DNA of 64,000 bases. Source: Hetaerina americana (taxonomy: Eukaryota > Arthropoda > Insecta > Odonata > Calopterygidae). Made by a program: the position numbers and the translations under genes. The stretch's first letter is position 1. The number at the start of each line of letters is the position of its first letter. The notes under the pieces are model-generated. The model was not told the DNA's origin and did not search any database. It saw only the letters and a list, made by a program, of their open reading frames with translations. Location of the stretch: contig JAKTNV010000018.1 in assembly GCA_022747635.1 (NCBI GenBank), forward strand, positions 1,524,001 through 1,588,000. Direction: 5' to 3'. This document shows positions 32,216 through 43,219 of this stretch, piece by piece.

Positions 32216-34000
32216 ACGGTCCTAGCTAAGAAAATTCCAAACCTGTTAAAAAATAGAGGCTCTATAAAAACCAAATCCAATGAGCTAAATTCCATTAAAT
32301 CTCTGAAAAAATTCACTAAAGATAACAACCTTATGATAGAAAAAGCGGACAAAGGAAATGCAGTTGTCGTGATGAGCAAAGAAGACTACATTGAAAAGTG
32401 CAACAATTTTATCAGCAGCAATCAAATAGTGAAACTTCCCAGTGATCCCACTATAAAATTCCAAAAGGTTGTCCTAAAAGCAATCAAATCCTCCCCTAAT
32501 ATTTTCAAACATAACGAAATATACAAAGTGACAGTGATGAACCCCAAAGCCCCTAGATTTTTCGGACTCCCGAAAATCCATAAAACGGATACTCCCATTA
32601 GACCAGTAGTCTCCAGTGTGACAGCCCCATCCCGGAAACTTGCCGCCTATCTAAATTCCCTGTTCAGGGACTGTACTGAATTCCAGCCGAAATACGGAGT
32701 AAAAAATTCAAGTGACCTTTGTGAAAAACTTTCCAACAAAACCCCTCCGCCACCACACCACTCCCTTGTATCCTTCGACGTCTCCAACCTCTTCACAAGC
32801 ATCCCGGTATCCAGAGCAGTGGACGTGGCCGAAGAGGTTCTCAAGAACAAAGGAGCAGACCTACAGTTCATCAAAGAATTTGTGAAACTGCTAAAAGTGT
32901 GTGTGCATCAAAACTATTTCCAATTCAATGGTGATTTCTATCAACAAAATGAAGGCTTAGCGATGGGTTGCCCCTTATCACCGCTCCTTGCTGATTTATT
33001 CATGAACGATTTCGAGGAAAAGTTTTTCAATAGTGAATCATTAGGCATCAAGAATTTGTTTTGTTGGTTTAGATATGTCGACGACATCTTTGCCATATGG
33101 ACAGGAACCGATAGACAGCTAGACAGTTTTTTGAACACTTTAAACTCGCGCGACCGCAATTTAAAATTCACATGTGAAAAGGAATCCAACATGGAACTCA
33201 ACTTCTTGGACATTACAATCTCAAAACAGAGGAATGGCTTTAGCTTCTCAATTTTTAGAAAAACCACTGCCACAGATCATATCATCCCCTCCGACTCACT
33301 CCATCACATAAGCCAAAAGTTATCCACTTTCCACTTCATGATAAACAGATTACTTAACATCCCCCTTTCAAAAGATAGTTACGAAAAAGAATTGTCAACT
33401 ATAAAGGAGATCGCATCCAAAAATGGCTATAGTGAAACATCAATCATGAAAATTCTTTATAAAAAACGCCTCGAAAGAACGAGAAAACTTCTTTATAAAT
33501 CGAGTGAAGCTACGGACGAAAACCTTCGCTGGTGTAAACTCCCCTACTACGGCTACATCTCCCAAAAAATAGGTAATTTCCTCCCGAGGGACAAACTTAA
33601 AATAGCCTACTACAACATCAATAATCTTGGGTCCTTCCTAAATAATACCAAGGACAAGGTGGATAGGGTCAACAAAAGTGGTATATACAAATTGAAGTGT
33701 AATGACTGCAGTGCCACATACATCGGACAGACAGGCAGATCCTTCCTCACACGCGCGGGGGATCACAAACGCAGCCACCGCACGGGGAATTTAAAACAAT
33801 CGCACTTTGCGAAACATTTGTGGGAGGAGGACCACTCCAGCGACTTCAACCCGGAAATACTACACGTCGTGGAAAAGGGAAGAAGAATGGACAAATGGGA
33901 AGAACTGGAGATAAGAAGACACATGAAGAGTGGACATTTGGTCAACGAAATTTTATTTGAAAATCACTCACCAATTTTGGAAATCTCCTTCAGGAAATAA
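32216..34000 (+). CDS. PLE reverse transcriptase with C-terminal GIY-YIG endonuclease
   Basis: Open from just after a stop at 32213-32215; the first ATG is at 32333, giving 555 residues. Numbering from that Met: DKG motif (EKADKGNAVV, 3-12), typical of PLE RT N-termini; FGLPKIHK (77-84); SFDVSNLFTSIP (147-158), with the first catalytic Asp; GLAMGCPLSP (208-217); FRYVDDIFAIW (246-256), with the catalytic Asp pair; then a thumb/linker. The GIY-YIG nuclease begins at GIYKLKC (450), with YIGQTGR (463-469) and a Glu-rich helix (KWEELEIRR, 522-530) in the place of the metal-binding Glu. The CNDC pair next to GIY is usual in animal PLEs. The protein would cut the target and prime reverse transcription. 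PLE proteins are usually longer at the N-terminus; about 39 in-frame codons precede the Met here and the rest is missing, so function is doubtful despite an undamaged frame. Confidence 0.93.
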   Translation, partial: TVLAKKIPNLLKNRGSIKTKSNELNSIKSLKKFTKDNNLMIEKADKGNAVVVMSKEDYIEKCNNFISSNQIVKLPSDPTIKFQKVVLKAIKSSPNIFKHNEIYKVTVMNPKAPRFFGLPKIHKTDTPIRPVVSSVTAPSRKLAAYLNSLFRDCTEFQPKYGVKNSSDLCEKLSNKTPPPPHHSLVSFDVSNLFTSIPVSRAVDVAEEVLKNKGADLQFIKEFVKLLKVCVHQNYFQFNGDFYQQNEGLAMGCPLSPLLADLFMNDFEEKFFNSESLGIKNLFCWFRYVDDIFAIWTGTDRQLDSFLNTLNSRDRNLKFTCEKESNMELNFLDITISKQRNGFSFSIFRKTTATDHIIPSDSLHHISQKLSTFHFMINRLLNIPLSKDSYEKELSTIKEIASKNGYSETSIMKILYKKRLERTRKLLYKSSEATDENLRWCKLPYYGYISQKIGNFLPRDKLKIAYYNINNLGSFLNNTKDKVDRVNKSGIYKLKCNDCSATYIGQTGRSFLTRAGDHKRSHRTGNLKQSHFAKHLWEEDHSSDFNPEILHVVEKGRRMDKWEELEIRRHMKSGHLVNEILFENHSPILEISFRK

Positions 34001-34149
34001 CATGTGCCAAAAAACCCCTGTATCATGCCTCTTTTACCCTCCTCCAACCTCCTCATTTAGCTCACCCCAAAAACTTCCTTTCTCTTTCACCTCCCCCATG
34101 CCACCTTCCCTCCCCCCCCCCGCCAACGGACCTTTACCTGCCAGCCACG

Positions 34150-34352
34150 CGGCTTAACCCCCCCCCTAACCCCTCTCCTTCCCATTAGCCATTCACCCCA
34201 CCCACCCTCCCCCAACATTCCTTTCCGAAAAGTGCATATATATACAACCCTGTGCCCGAAAAATGTTTGTACCTGATGATGACGCCGTTGCGTTGAAACC
34301 GGTAGTACGAATAAAAATTGTGTGGAAGTTACAAAGTATATTCATTTAAACG
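34150..34352 (+). repeat. PLE right inverted repeat (pseudo-LTR)
   Basis: Starts ggcttaacc, runs through a C-rich part, 'cattcctttccgaaaagtgc', the sense hammerhead (34269-34308), and ends tatattcatttaaacg. Pairs with 32010-32211. Confidence 0.9.
34269..34308 (+). ncRNA. Hammerhead ribozyme (type I, minimal) in PLE right repeat
   Basis: GUAC (34269-34272) pairs with GUAC (34305-34308) as stem I. CUGAUGA (34273-34279) is followed by a bulged U and stem II GACGC/GCGUU with a CGUU loop; then GAAA (34295-34298). ACCGGU (34298-34303) forms a very short or dimeric stem III, and A34304 is the cleavage-site nucleotide, so cutting is predicted after 34304. Short stem III hammerheads of this form are known in PLE repeats. 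Ribozyme activity is inference from the intact core. Confidence 0.82.
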
Positions 34353-34366
34353 GAGTGTGTGTCTTG

Positions 34367-34744
34367 TTTAGACTCGGGAGGGGGGGGGGAATTCCGTCGC
34401 CAGAGTCGGGGAAAATTAGTTCAAAACCCAAAAGGGGCGCGCGCAAATGATACAATTTTCGTATTTCTGGACCGGTTATCATTTAGCCATCATCACGCGT
34501 GAATTAATCTTCGACACATTAAACGGGTATTTTGACCTCGACGAGAGACGAAGGCAAATCGGATTTCGTGCCTGAACCGGAGTTTTCGAGTTTAAATTCG
34601 CCGCGGCCGTGAATGTCACCCGTTGCCTCCACGGAACTATTCCGTGCCTCGCCTTTCATCACATCTCCTCCTCGTGGTGCTCAAACCCACTCCTGCCCCT
34701 CGGCCCTGCCCAAACCCATCTCCACCTCTCCCCCTCTTTTAAAG
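34367..34744. other. No recognisable feature
   Basis: Starts with a G-run (34381-34390); otherwise mixed composition. Confidence 0.35.
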
Positions 34745-35005
34745 TAAACTAATGGTTAAGGTAAGTTTTGGATGGACATAGCTACCAAAAAAATATTTTG
34801 TGACTCCTACCAAAACACCAAATCCAGCAACCTACCCAACATCTGCTTCCTCTTCTACTCCGTGTACTTCCTCCCTTCATTCCGTCCAACATCCCTATTC
34901 TGGTCCTTCCCTTTCCTCGTTTGCCTAACATTCTCCCCTCTATTACAGTCTTCAACATCCCACTACTGATTAATACGTCCTTCATCCACTTTTCCTGCCT
35001 CCATA
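34745..35005 (-). mobile_element. RTE-like LINE 3' end fragment
   Basis: On the minus strand, SSGMLKTVIEGRMLGKRGKG and RIGMLDGMKGG match the C-terminal domain, then the 3' UTR ('tgtccatccaaaacttacct') to about 34748. Upstream homology stops at about 35005, where a CR1-like tail begins. Confidence 0.8.
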
Positions 35006-35370
35006 GGATCCTCCCGCTATCTCCAGCGTTGGGTCACATTCCCTACCTGTGTCCTTGTGGAAGGAGATCGTTGTATTTAGCATGTCCATGTAGTAGCAGG
35101 ATTTGGCCATCTTACTTTTCAAATTCTAGCTTGCACTTTACTGGATAATTTTGTTACTGCATCCCAAGTGGCGACTATTTGTTAGTTGATAGTATTTGTA
35201 TTTGCATACGAGTAGAATGAAAGGATATCTGCATGAATGCGTGTCACTGTGGGTATGGGTTTGCATGTATGTGTCGGTTTTGAATGTAGTTTTGTTCTCT
35301 TTTACGGGTGGTGACCTAACACCCCCACCACACACCCTTGCGGCGGCTTGCGGAGTATTATGGAGATGTC
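35006..35370 (+). mobile_element. CR1-like LINE 3' UTR
   Basis: Follows the UTR order seen at 39600-40100 and 37095-37610: 'ccagcgttgggtcac', 'cttacttttcaaattctagc', 'gaaaggatatctgcatgaat', 'acgggtggtgacctaacacc', 'cttgcggcggcttgcg', ending tattatggagatg. No coding part is attached. Confidence 0.8.
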
Positions 35371-35554
35371 TCGATCAGGGAGCACCCACCACGAATCCCC
35401 CGCCCCCGTCGCGGGGCGAAATGCATGCACGGGGCGACGTCACTCCGCGTGATTCCATCCCGCGTGTCGCCCATCCATGTGGAGTAGGCTCCATCCGAGG
35501 GCCTTCCTCTCCACTCACATCCGCCTGATACAATATCTGCAGTTACGTAGCTAA
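35371..35554. other. Short GC-rich unique segment
   Basis: Unique GC-rich sequence between a LINE tail and a SINE; no gene seen. Confidence 0.3.
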
Positions 35555-35790
35555 TTCGAAGACGGCAGATATTTCTCAGTGGTATCTCGATCCCTACTTG
35601 AGGTGTACTGCGGAGAGAACTTTGAGTGAGTGCGCCGGCCGTCGGATGGGGCGTTAAACTACTGACCCCTTGGCGCCATTCGTTATTGGAATAGATTAAT
35701 TCCGATGTTGGGTTTCCCCAACCTTCCTTCTTTCCTTGAAACATCCCTAATGACCTCAGGTGTCGGTCGCCTCTTGTAAAACCAATACTA
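35555..35790 (+). mobile_element. SINE family A, body only
   Basis: Matches the body of the copies at 42501-42810 and 56715-57025: 'ggtatctcgatccctacttg', 'ccgtcggatgg-gcgttaaac', 'gaccccttggcgcc', 'atgacctcaggtgtcggtcg'. The tRNA-like head is absent. Confidence 0.75.
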
Positions 35791-37094
35791 CTTATTTATT
35801 TCACCCACAATCTATCCAAAGTGGAATTTTTGAGATAATACTAACACTATAAATATGTGTGTTGAAATGGAAGCAAGGCTTATTGTTAAAATGACATCTC
35901 TCGGCAATTATCGGATCATATTATGCAGTAATTCCTCCGATCCGGGGAGGGGGAATCCAGGCACCCTGATCTCCGTCATCGGATGAGGAGGATCGGGCCA
36001 TTCTTTGGGCAACGCGGAGGTTATGGGTCCTACACTGAGGCCCCCACGGAATTCCATTCAACTTTTGAGTAATTGGAAGAGAGTATGTTCGTGTCCGTGA
36101 AATTAGACGGATAAAATGATTTAAGTTTCTTGCTATACTTGAAGAAGTAACATTAAGCTCTACCTAGTCATTGAAAATATCCTTGTTCGTTGCTGCATTT
36201 AAATTGAACTTATCACGGTCATAGGTCATAATGCCCATATCACGAGATGACCGCTAATTTGAGAACTGATTTGCGTGTATAATGCCTGTTATCTCGTTGG
36301 CTTAATTAGGCAATACCAAACGCATGATTCATGAATATTTTCTCATGCGTTAATTGCTTGGATACGTTCAAAATTTCCTCTAAATTGAATTAAATTAAAT
36401 TGATTGATGTGATTATGCTGATTGTTGTAAGTTTGACACTTATTGAGTACAAACAAAATGATAACTCAACTCAATTATTCCCAGGTTTCAACAGTCTTAT
36501 GGGCGAAAACTTCGTCTTGGACACCAATTTCCACGATGTATCACCTAAATAACCCGACGATCGAAAGTGAACAAGTTAAGTTTATTTATTATTAAAATTA
36601 TGTTACTTGTGGCGGATATTCTCGGCAATTCCTTCCGCCTTTGTTACTTGAAGAGCCAATCCACCTTCACCATACTGTGCATTAATTTTTAATTTGAAGC
36701 ATCCACGATTCATTTCTGAGATACGCAAGCGAATGAGCTCGCTTTCTGGGAGTCTTTGACGTGAAATAATGCTTGAAAATTCGAATGTAACGCATTCAAA
36801 TATTCTCTTTCTTCAAATCGAACTAAGGGTGGCTGCAAAACCCTGCCTGAGACGTGGCAATGTCGTTATCTTAAATCGCGACGTGCTACCACATCATGGC
36901 TAGCATTGGGCTCCTCACTGATTAAAGGATAGAGGCAGGCAAGGCCACACATTGAGGAGGCTGGATGGACAAGGGTGATGACGGTAGGTCACTCGCTGCA
37001 CTAGTTTATTCCTTCGTTGAGATTCCCTGTTTCCGTAAGATTCCATTTCAGATTATGCTTAGTAATTGTTTTGCTCTTTGTGGTCTACTAATGT
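35791..37094. other. AT-rich stretch without recognised features
   Basis: No coding region, RNA gene or repeat recognised. 35940-36060 is GC-richer. Confidence 0.4.
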
Positions 37095-37610
37095 TCATCT
37101 ACATCTACACAATTCCCCGCAAGCCGCCGCAAAGGTGTGTGGCGGGGGGTGTTAGGTCACCACCCGTAAAAGAAAACAAAACTAAACTCAAAACCAACAC
37201 ATAAGTACATGCAAACCCATACCCACAGTGGCACGCATTCATGCAGATATCCTTTCATTCTAGTCGTATGCAAATACACATACTATCAACTAACAAATAG
37301 TCGCACCTTAGGATGCAGTAACAAAATTATCCAATAAAGTGCAAGCTAGAATTTGAAAAGTAAGAAGGCGAAATGCCACTACCACATGCAACATACAATG
37401 GTCTCCTCCCCTAAGGACACACGTACGGAATGTGTCCCAAAGCTGCGGGTAGAGAGAGAGTCCCCCCACAACAAAGAGAGACGAGGGATGGAAGGAAAAA
37501 CTTAAAAACAGACAAGGCAGAGTAAGCAATACTGCAAAACGTACCACATTATTCAAAGGCATTCTAATGAGGTCATTCGGAAAGAATAGGTTTTGACTAC
37601 AAAACACACG
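37095..37610 (-). mobile_element. CR1-like LINE 3' UTR, long copy
   Basis: Antisense copy starting with catctacatctacac (the terminal repeats of the LINE end) and running through every UTR block, including 'ccacccgtaaaagaaaac' and 'gaatttgaaaagtaagaagg', to 'gaggtcattcggaaagaa'. The region of the C-terminal RT end is degraded in 37610-37720. Confidence 0.8.
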
Positions 37611-37720
37611 AGCTTAGTGAAAGTGCCTACGATTGAGTAGACCCTCCAGTTGTTGTCCCGTATTGTCCCGCATGCGAAGAAGGAGTCCTTGAGTCTGCTA
37701 GACCGCGTAATATTCGCGCA

Positions 37721-38339
37721 AGAAGGTTAGGTATTTCGCGTACTCTGTTAAGACTTGGAATAATATGTTTCGGAATGAGGCACAAATAATTACAATTTTT
37801 ATTATTTAATTCTAGAGCATATTCGATGCACGATTCATTTGTCTACTTTATTCTGCATAAATTACTCGGAAATGCTCGTATTTCGCGAACCGTAAGGCTT
37901 AACATTTCTTTTTCAATGTCTCTGTAATGCTATCAATGGCGAAACCACGTCCAAATTTGCTTGCTGTTTTTTTTTAAACTTGGACAACTTATGTGGGTAA
38001 GGGAGATCTCTCGGCGCATAGCCCTTCACGGCCACAAGTTGTCATAGCAAGCAACTGGCATTTGGGTCAAGGATCACACCACTTTGTTTGGAGTTGAAAA
38101 ATTAAACCGCAAAAATCGAATTTGAATAATTACATCATTTTCATATTTTCACAGCCTATACGAGTGCGTCGACTTGACGCGGGCATTTTTCTATGACCTT
38201 TTTGAATTCCTGAGAATTCGCAACGACCTCTCGGTTCCTTAATTCTGCTTTTAGAATTCCTTGGTTGAGATGTTTCGACTGTCCACGCATTTTTAGTGTT
38301 TTCCAAACATTATTGGTTTCCAGATATAACTAAGTTTGT
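37721..38339. other. AT-rich intervening sequence
   Basis: No gene recognised. Confidence 0.4.
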
Positions 38340-38700
38340 CTTACAATCCAGAGCATCCACATAATACCCTGCAAGCTGTCGCAAAGGCGGGTGGCGGGGG
38401 GGGGGGGTTTACGTCACCACCTGTAAAAGGGAACAAAACCACATTCAAAATCAACACATACATGGAAACGTGTACTCACGGTGGCGTATGGATTCATGCG
38501 AAATTACTTTCATTTTACATGCATGCAAATACGTATGCTATCATCCAAATATTAAATCATCCAAATCTACACCCACAGAGTCGTATATAAATTCAGTCGA
38601 AAACCTTTTCAATTTTCATGCATGTAAATACTTACACTATCAAGTAACATCCACATGCAAATGCATCCACGAATGTAAATACATATACCATTAACTGACA
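38340..38700 (-). mobile_element. CR1-like LINE 3' UTR
   Basis: Antisense: catccacataataccctgc, a 13-G run (38396-38408) in place of the usual GGGGGG, 'acgtcaccacctgtaaaagg', 'cacatacatggaaac'. It continues into CATGCAAATAC-type repeated motifs up to about 38700. Confidence 0.75.
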
Positions 38701-39384
38701 TACGCATGTAAATGACCTTATGTCCACGCGGCGTCTTTTCCTCACTTGTAAGTAATTCGACTGTCTTCACTGCTCCTTTATGTCTTTGATTTCTTACTGT
38801 TACGATTCCTGATTGTTCGGGGGAAGTGCTAGTATTTGTGTCTATCTACATTGGGATCTATCTATCTCCCTTGTGTTCTGATCTACATAAATAGGGTGGT
38901 ACCATAGTTAGTCCTTTTGTTCCATTGGCAAACTCGTTCGCTCTTAACCTTGCTAAAAGTCGAAGTCTCGCTTTTTCGGCAGTAAAGTCATTGTATCGCC
39001 TATTTTGATTATTTCTAATATCAATCATGACACGGAAATTGAAGCCGGCTCAGCACCTAACAACGGTTTATTCATCTCTGTTTGAAAAACCGGTTAGGGG
39101 TTAAATTTTTATTCCATGATGTATCTTGGAGAGGACCAGGGGAGGCAAGAGTTCATGGCGGTGTGCTCTCGACGAATGGTGCGACATCATTCGTTAATGC
39201 TGCATCGTAGCCAGGGGCGCCGTGGGAGACCCGATTCGGTGAACGCGCGTGCCCGAGGGGCGGCGACTATGTTCCAGAAATCCTGTTTATTCGAGTCGAC
39301 TGCATTATGGCTTCAGAATAAATCACGTCAAAAAATACAGTCTTTTCCAGTCCTGCTTGCAATCGACCGCCCACGGTGTTCGGG
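38701..39384. other. No recognisable gene
   Basis: Mixed composition. A 113-codon + frame (39116-39457) runs into the LINE but its first part is not recognised. Confidence 0.35.
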
Positions 39385-39587
39385 AATGTTTCAGCACCGA
39401 GGTCTCGCAGATTATTCGTACTCCTACATACATTGGTCGCTTGGATCATGCATATAAAATTCGGGAAATAGATGCCAGGACTAGCCGACTCAAGGACTCC
39501 TTCTTCCCACGGACAATACGGGATAGCAACTGTAGGATTATAGATAGTAAAAATTCCACTTGCCACCCTCAGTGTCTAAAAAATAAT
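39385..39587 (+). pseudogene. C-terminus of CR1-like LINE RT
   Basis: An open frame encodes CFSTEVSQIIRTPTYIGRLD, ARTSRLKDSFFPRTIRDSNC and a stop. This is the extreme end of the RT protein, also found at 50405-50640 (+) and 62200-62400 (minus). Without the polymerase domain it has no function. The coding part upstream of 39385 is lost. Confidence 0.75.
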
Positions 39588-40100
39588 TAGTCGTATTTAA
39601 ATGCATGCTCTTCCACTAACCTTATGTGTTTTGTTATAATAACCCATTCTTTCCGCATGACATCATTCGTGTTCTGTTCATCTGTTTTTAAGTTTCCCTT
39701 TCAGTCCCTCTTCCCTCCCGGCGGGGGGAAATTCCTGCTACCTGCAACGTTGGGTCGAATTCCCTTCCTTTTACTGTCTCTTTGGGGGGTTGAGTGTTTT
39801 GTGGTGCATTTTCATGTGGTAGTGATGTTTCACATTCTTGCTTGTTGTGTCCTGGCTTGCGTGTTTTAGGATGGCTTTCGTGCTGTATCCTGGGGTGCAG
39901 TTTTTTGTTGTTTGGCGGTGAATGTGTTTGCATGAGTATTGGATGGAGGGAGTTTTGCATGAGTGTGTGCGCTGCTGGGGTGTAATTTTCCGTGTTGTTT
40001 TTTGCATGTGGTATTTTTCGTTTTTACGGTTGGTGACCTAACACCCCCCGCCACACGCCCTTGCGGCGGCTTGCGGGGTATTATGTAGATGTAGATGTGA
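39385..40100 (+). mobile_element. CR1-like LINE, C-terminal RT end plus complete 3' UTR
   Basis: Best copy for defining this LINE: about 200 nt of coding sequence followed by a 500-nt UTR that ends in gtattatgtagatgtagatg. The terminal TGTAGATG repeats are the short 3' repeat type used by CR1/L2-like elements. Many other copies in the window are only this UTR, as expected from 5' truncation during target-primed reverse transcription. Confidence 0.85.
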
Positions 40101-41690
40101 ACAACTGATCGTTTGTTCTCTAATTAGCCAGAGTAGAAAATGTTAAACTCCTTGAAAATGCTCAACATTCGGATTTCAAAATTTATTTTTAGTTTTGGCG
40201 CCATATTTCGACGAATTACCAAGTGTTTTTTGCCGGACTTTAGACTTTTTTTCTTTTGATAGGCGAGTGTTTGTATTTCGAGTGACATTTATTTTTGCCC
40301 GAAGGACCTTATTACCACTGTTTATTTTTACTATCGTTGGTATCGTGCTTTCATTTGTTAGGATTTTGTGCGGGCCAATTACTGTCTCTCATTATTTATA
40401 GAAATGACTACACGCTTAGCCAGTTGTACCTACGATATGTATTTTCACTTTCATGTCGGTACATCAAGGGAATCCACTGCAATCCTTTAAAGTTCTCTCT
40501 CAGAAGTAGGGCTTGAGTGCGCCTAATTGTTAAATTATGATATAATTAATTAAAGTCCAATGTAAAGGTGGAAGTGCTGTTTTCTGGACAAATGCAAAAT
40601 GAAGAACAAATAATTATTTCGTTTCGGACGTAGATGCGCATTTGACGCAAGGAAGATCACGCATTAATAACAATTGATTCGTGTCCCCTAATTCCTTCGT
40701 TTATGTCTAGACTCGCGTTCATATTTATCGAGAGACATGCAGTGTTTTCGCTCGGGGATGATCAGTAATTATTAGATAATGTGATGGGGTTTATTTTGTA
40801 TGCTGCCTCCCAGGAGTCACCCTTCCTCCAAGATTATTCATTTGAAAAGTAGTGATCCTGTTCATTTTATGGGAGATTTAGATATCTCCAAGAATATTGA
40901 CGCTACTAATTTTATGATGCTAATGACAGTTGACTTTTGGCAATACAGCGAGTGAATTGTCTTTGCACTAAAATCGCGTGGCTCTTAAAGCGTACAGAAA
41001 ATTTTTCGAGTTAACGGTCTCCACATTGCAGCAAACAATGTTTAAATAATGCCATATAAAGCAATGTTTGAGGCAGTAAATTCGGGCTGTTGGAAAATCA
41101 GGAATGTTCTGCAATTAAGCCGTCAAGTTTTTATAATACGAAAATTAATCATAAAAATTTCAACTCTGTCACAGACCCTCTTCACTTACTATTTCTTTTC
41201 GCCTCATTTTCATCGTGAATTCTAAGCACAGTCGAAATAATGAAAAATACGCAGATTTGCGTCATTTTTATTATTTCGCCAAAAGGATTATTATTCGAAC
41301 ATTTATGCTTCGGATCGGAAATGTGTTTGACCTAGGCTGGAATAATATTTTTTTGTATTCCCCACCACTCTCCCGGCGTAGGGAACACCCTAACAGGATT
41401 CGAGGGTTCCACGAGCACCCGAGGGGATGGTTCGGCTTGAGGTGCGAGCACCAGCCGCGCCACACAACCCCGCACCCTCGATGCTCTTCGCTCTCTCTCT
41501 CCTCTTTGCCGCTCCTTCAGACAGATGGCCATCCGACTTAACATCCCAATTTCCTTGCTTTCTGATTCCGAAACAAATATCACCGCCTCAATTACAAATA
41601 CATTCAAAGAGACGGCTCTTCTTTCCTTCGTTACTAGTCTCTTCATCATATTTTCAAATTTGAATGAAAATATAATTCACTAATATTCAT
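40101..41690. other. AT-rich stretch without recognised features
   Basis: No gene, RNA or repeat recognised. A GC-richer segment at 41360-41560 gives short overlapping frames only. Confidence 0.4.
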
Positions 41691-41693
41691 TTA

Positions 41694-42499
41694 CGAGGGC
41701 TGTCATGGAAGTAAACTTCGCTTTCGTGTAGCGTGACAATTAGTAGAGGGAGCCTAGAATGGTCGTTGCATTGACTCACACAGTTGGTCAGTACGCCTCG
41801 ATCTGTAGTGGTTGGAAGGTCACGCCTCTTGTCGCTTTTTTAATACAGCAAATCAAAATGAACAATACAATTGAATTCCCGCCAAATGTGAAATCCGTTC
41901 AGTAATAACGTTTTTACTGATTAAAAAACTTTAAAGCTGCGCTGACATTCATCATCGGGGAATTCGTGGTCTGTACGGGCCATACTATGTGACGAGTGAC
42001 AATGAGACTTGTGCGTCAGTGTTTTCGTTCCTTTATGAGTGAACGGACAAATGTCCATAATGATGATGGCAGAAGTGGTGTCACTCGTTTGTGATGGTGA
42101 ACAATGAACTTTTAAAGCTGAAAATTGACGAAAAAGTTCGTGAAATCTGACGTTTTACAATATCTGAAATCTTTAGAAAGTTTTCCAAAGATTTCTGCAC
42201 TTTGCTGCTCATGGAAACACGACTAAAAGTGAAGTTACTACATGTTTTGTACTCGTCTCAACGAGGAACTTCAAGATGCCTTCATCGGTTGACAACAATC
42301 TTTGGCGGCAGAGAATTTTATGCTGAATGAATTTAAGAACTAGTTCAGAGATATGACAAATGTTTAAATCAGTTTGCTGTTTGTATTTATAAAAAAATAG
42401 TGGAGATGTGTGGTTTTGAGATGAAAATAATAAATTTTCTGTATCTATGCCAGTGTATTTATTATAGCATAACGGCGGTTACTCATTGGACGGCCCTCG
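41694..42499 (+). mobile_element. mariner relic, internally deleted
   Basis: Left terminal repeat cgagggctgtcatggaagta after a TA (41692-41693). The right end ggacggccctcg (42488-42499) is a plausible partner, but the TA after it is changed. Interior fragments: IEFPPNVKSVQ, SERTNVHNDDGRSGVT, then RLNEELQDAFIG and the end (EFKN-FRDMTNV). Most of the catalytic domain is missing. Same family as 30950-31209 and 51710-52590. Confidence 0.8.
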
Positions 42500-42500
42500 A

Positions 42501-42810
42501 GATGGTGCGGTGGCTATCGTACTGGCTTCCCACCCAGAGGGCGTGGGTTCAAATCCCGGCGGTGTTGAATATTTTTCAGAGGTATCTCGATCCCTACTTG
42601 AGGTGCTTTGTGGAGGGACACTTTGAGTGAGTATGCCGTCCGTCGGATGGGACGTTAAACTATTTGACCCCTTGGCGCCTTTCGCAAAGAGTAGGCTAAT
42701 GCCGACGCCGGGTTTCTCTCTACTCTTCATCCTTTCCTGTCCATCCCCTATGGCGCAAATGACCTCAGCAGTCGGTCGCCTCCCCTCAACACTACTACCA
42801 CTTGTCTCAA
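42501..42810 (+). mobile_element. SINE family A, full-length-like copy
   Basis: A tRNA-like head (gatggtgcggtggctatcg as box A region; gggttcaaatccc as box B at 42545-42557) gives an internal Pol III promoter. The body contains 'ggtatctcgatccctacttg', 'gtcggatgggacgttaaac', 'accccttggcgcctttcg', 'gacgccgggtttctc', 'aatgacctcagcagtcggtc'. It lies immediately after the mariner end, so the junction of the two is ambiguous by a few bases. Confidence 0.85.
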
Positions 42811-43219
42811 GGATCATCGCCAACTAAAAACCCCCAGCCCCAACCCCGGTCATCATTATTTATTCCAGATCATAAATAAGAAATTTTCATTGAGAAAACT
42901 TTACCTATTTACCTAAAGACAGCATTTTCTTGGCTAAACGTGCACCGAGTACACATTTCGAGATTTTCCCACGCGATGTCCTCGGAATACTCCCGAGAGA
43001 GAATTATCAACTCCTCCTGGGAGACTTCGTATCATAATCCGACTTGAGGCATCCGTTTCAAATCGCCTCCCTTCCCGTTCCTACCGCCACTTCATCCGCA
43101 ATTAATATCAAAGGAGACTTTTCGCGAGGAGACCCCATCGCCACCTCCCCTCCCTGCCATTCTCTCCATCATGCAGGTATTGATTCCTTTGACGAAACCG
43201 AGGCCGCTATCATATTGAG
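42811..43219. other. No recognisable feature
   Basis: Mixed-composition sequence without supported features. Confidence 0.35.

Larger units (their letters stand above)
31966..34352 (+). mobile_element. Penelope-like element with RT and GIY-YIG, inverted terminal repeats
   Basis: Bounded by a perfect 14-bp target duplication, gagtgtgtgtcttg, at 31952-31965 and 34353-34366. Structure in order: an unpaired tail of 44 nt (31966-32009), left inverted repeat (32010-32211), a coding region (open frame 32216-34000), a short C-rich 3' UTR, right inverted repeat (34150-34352). Each inverted repeat holds a hammerhead motif. This matches the known PLE pattern of inverted pseudo-LTRs with a one-sided extension. 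The N-terminal part of the usual PLE protein is missing, because the left repeat abuts the frame, so the copy is probably 5'-truncated. The first 128 nt are identical to the hairpin element at 60972. Confidence 0.95.

Noticed and set aside
38440..38700. Array-like repeated catgcaaata motifs suggestive of a regulatory or CRISPR-like array
   Set aside because: The spacing is irregular and the motifs belong to the antisense CR1-like LINE 3' UTR, seen in many copies. There is no CRISPR structure, and none would be expected in an animal genome.
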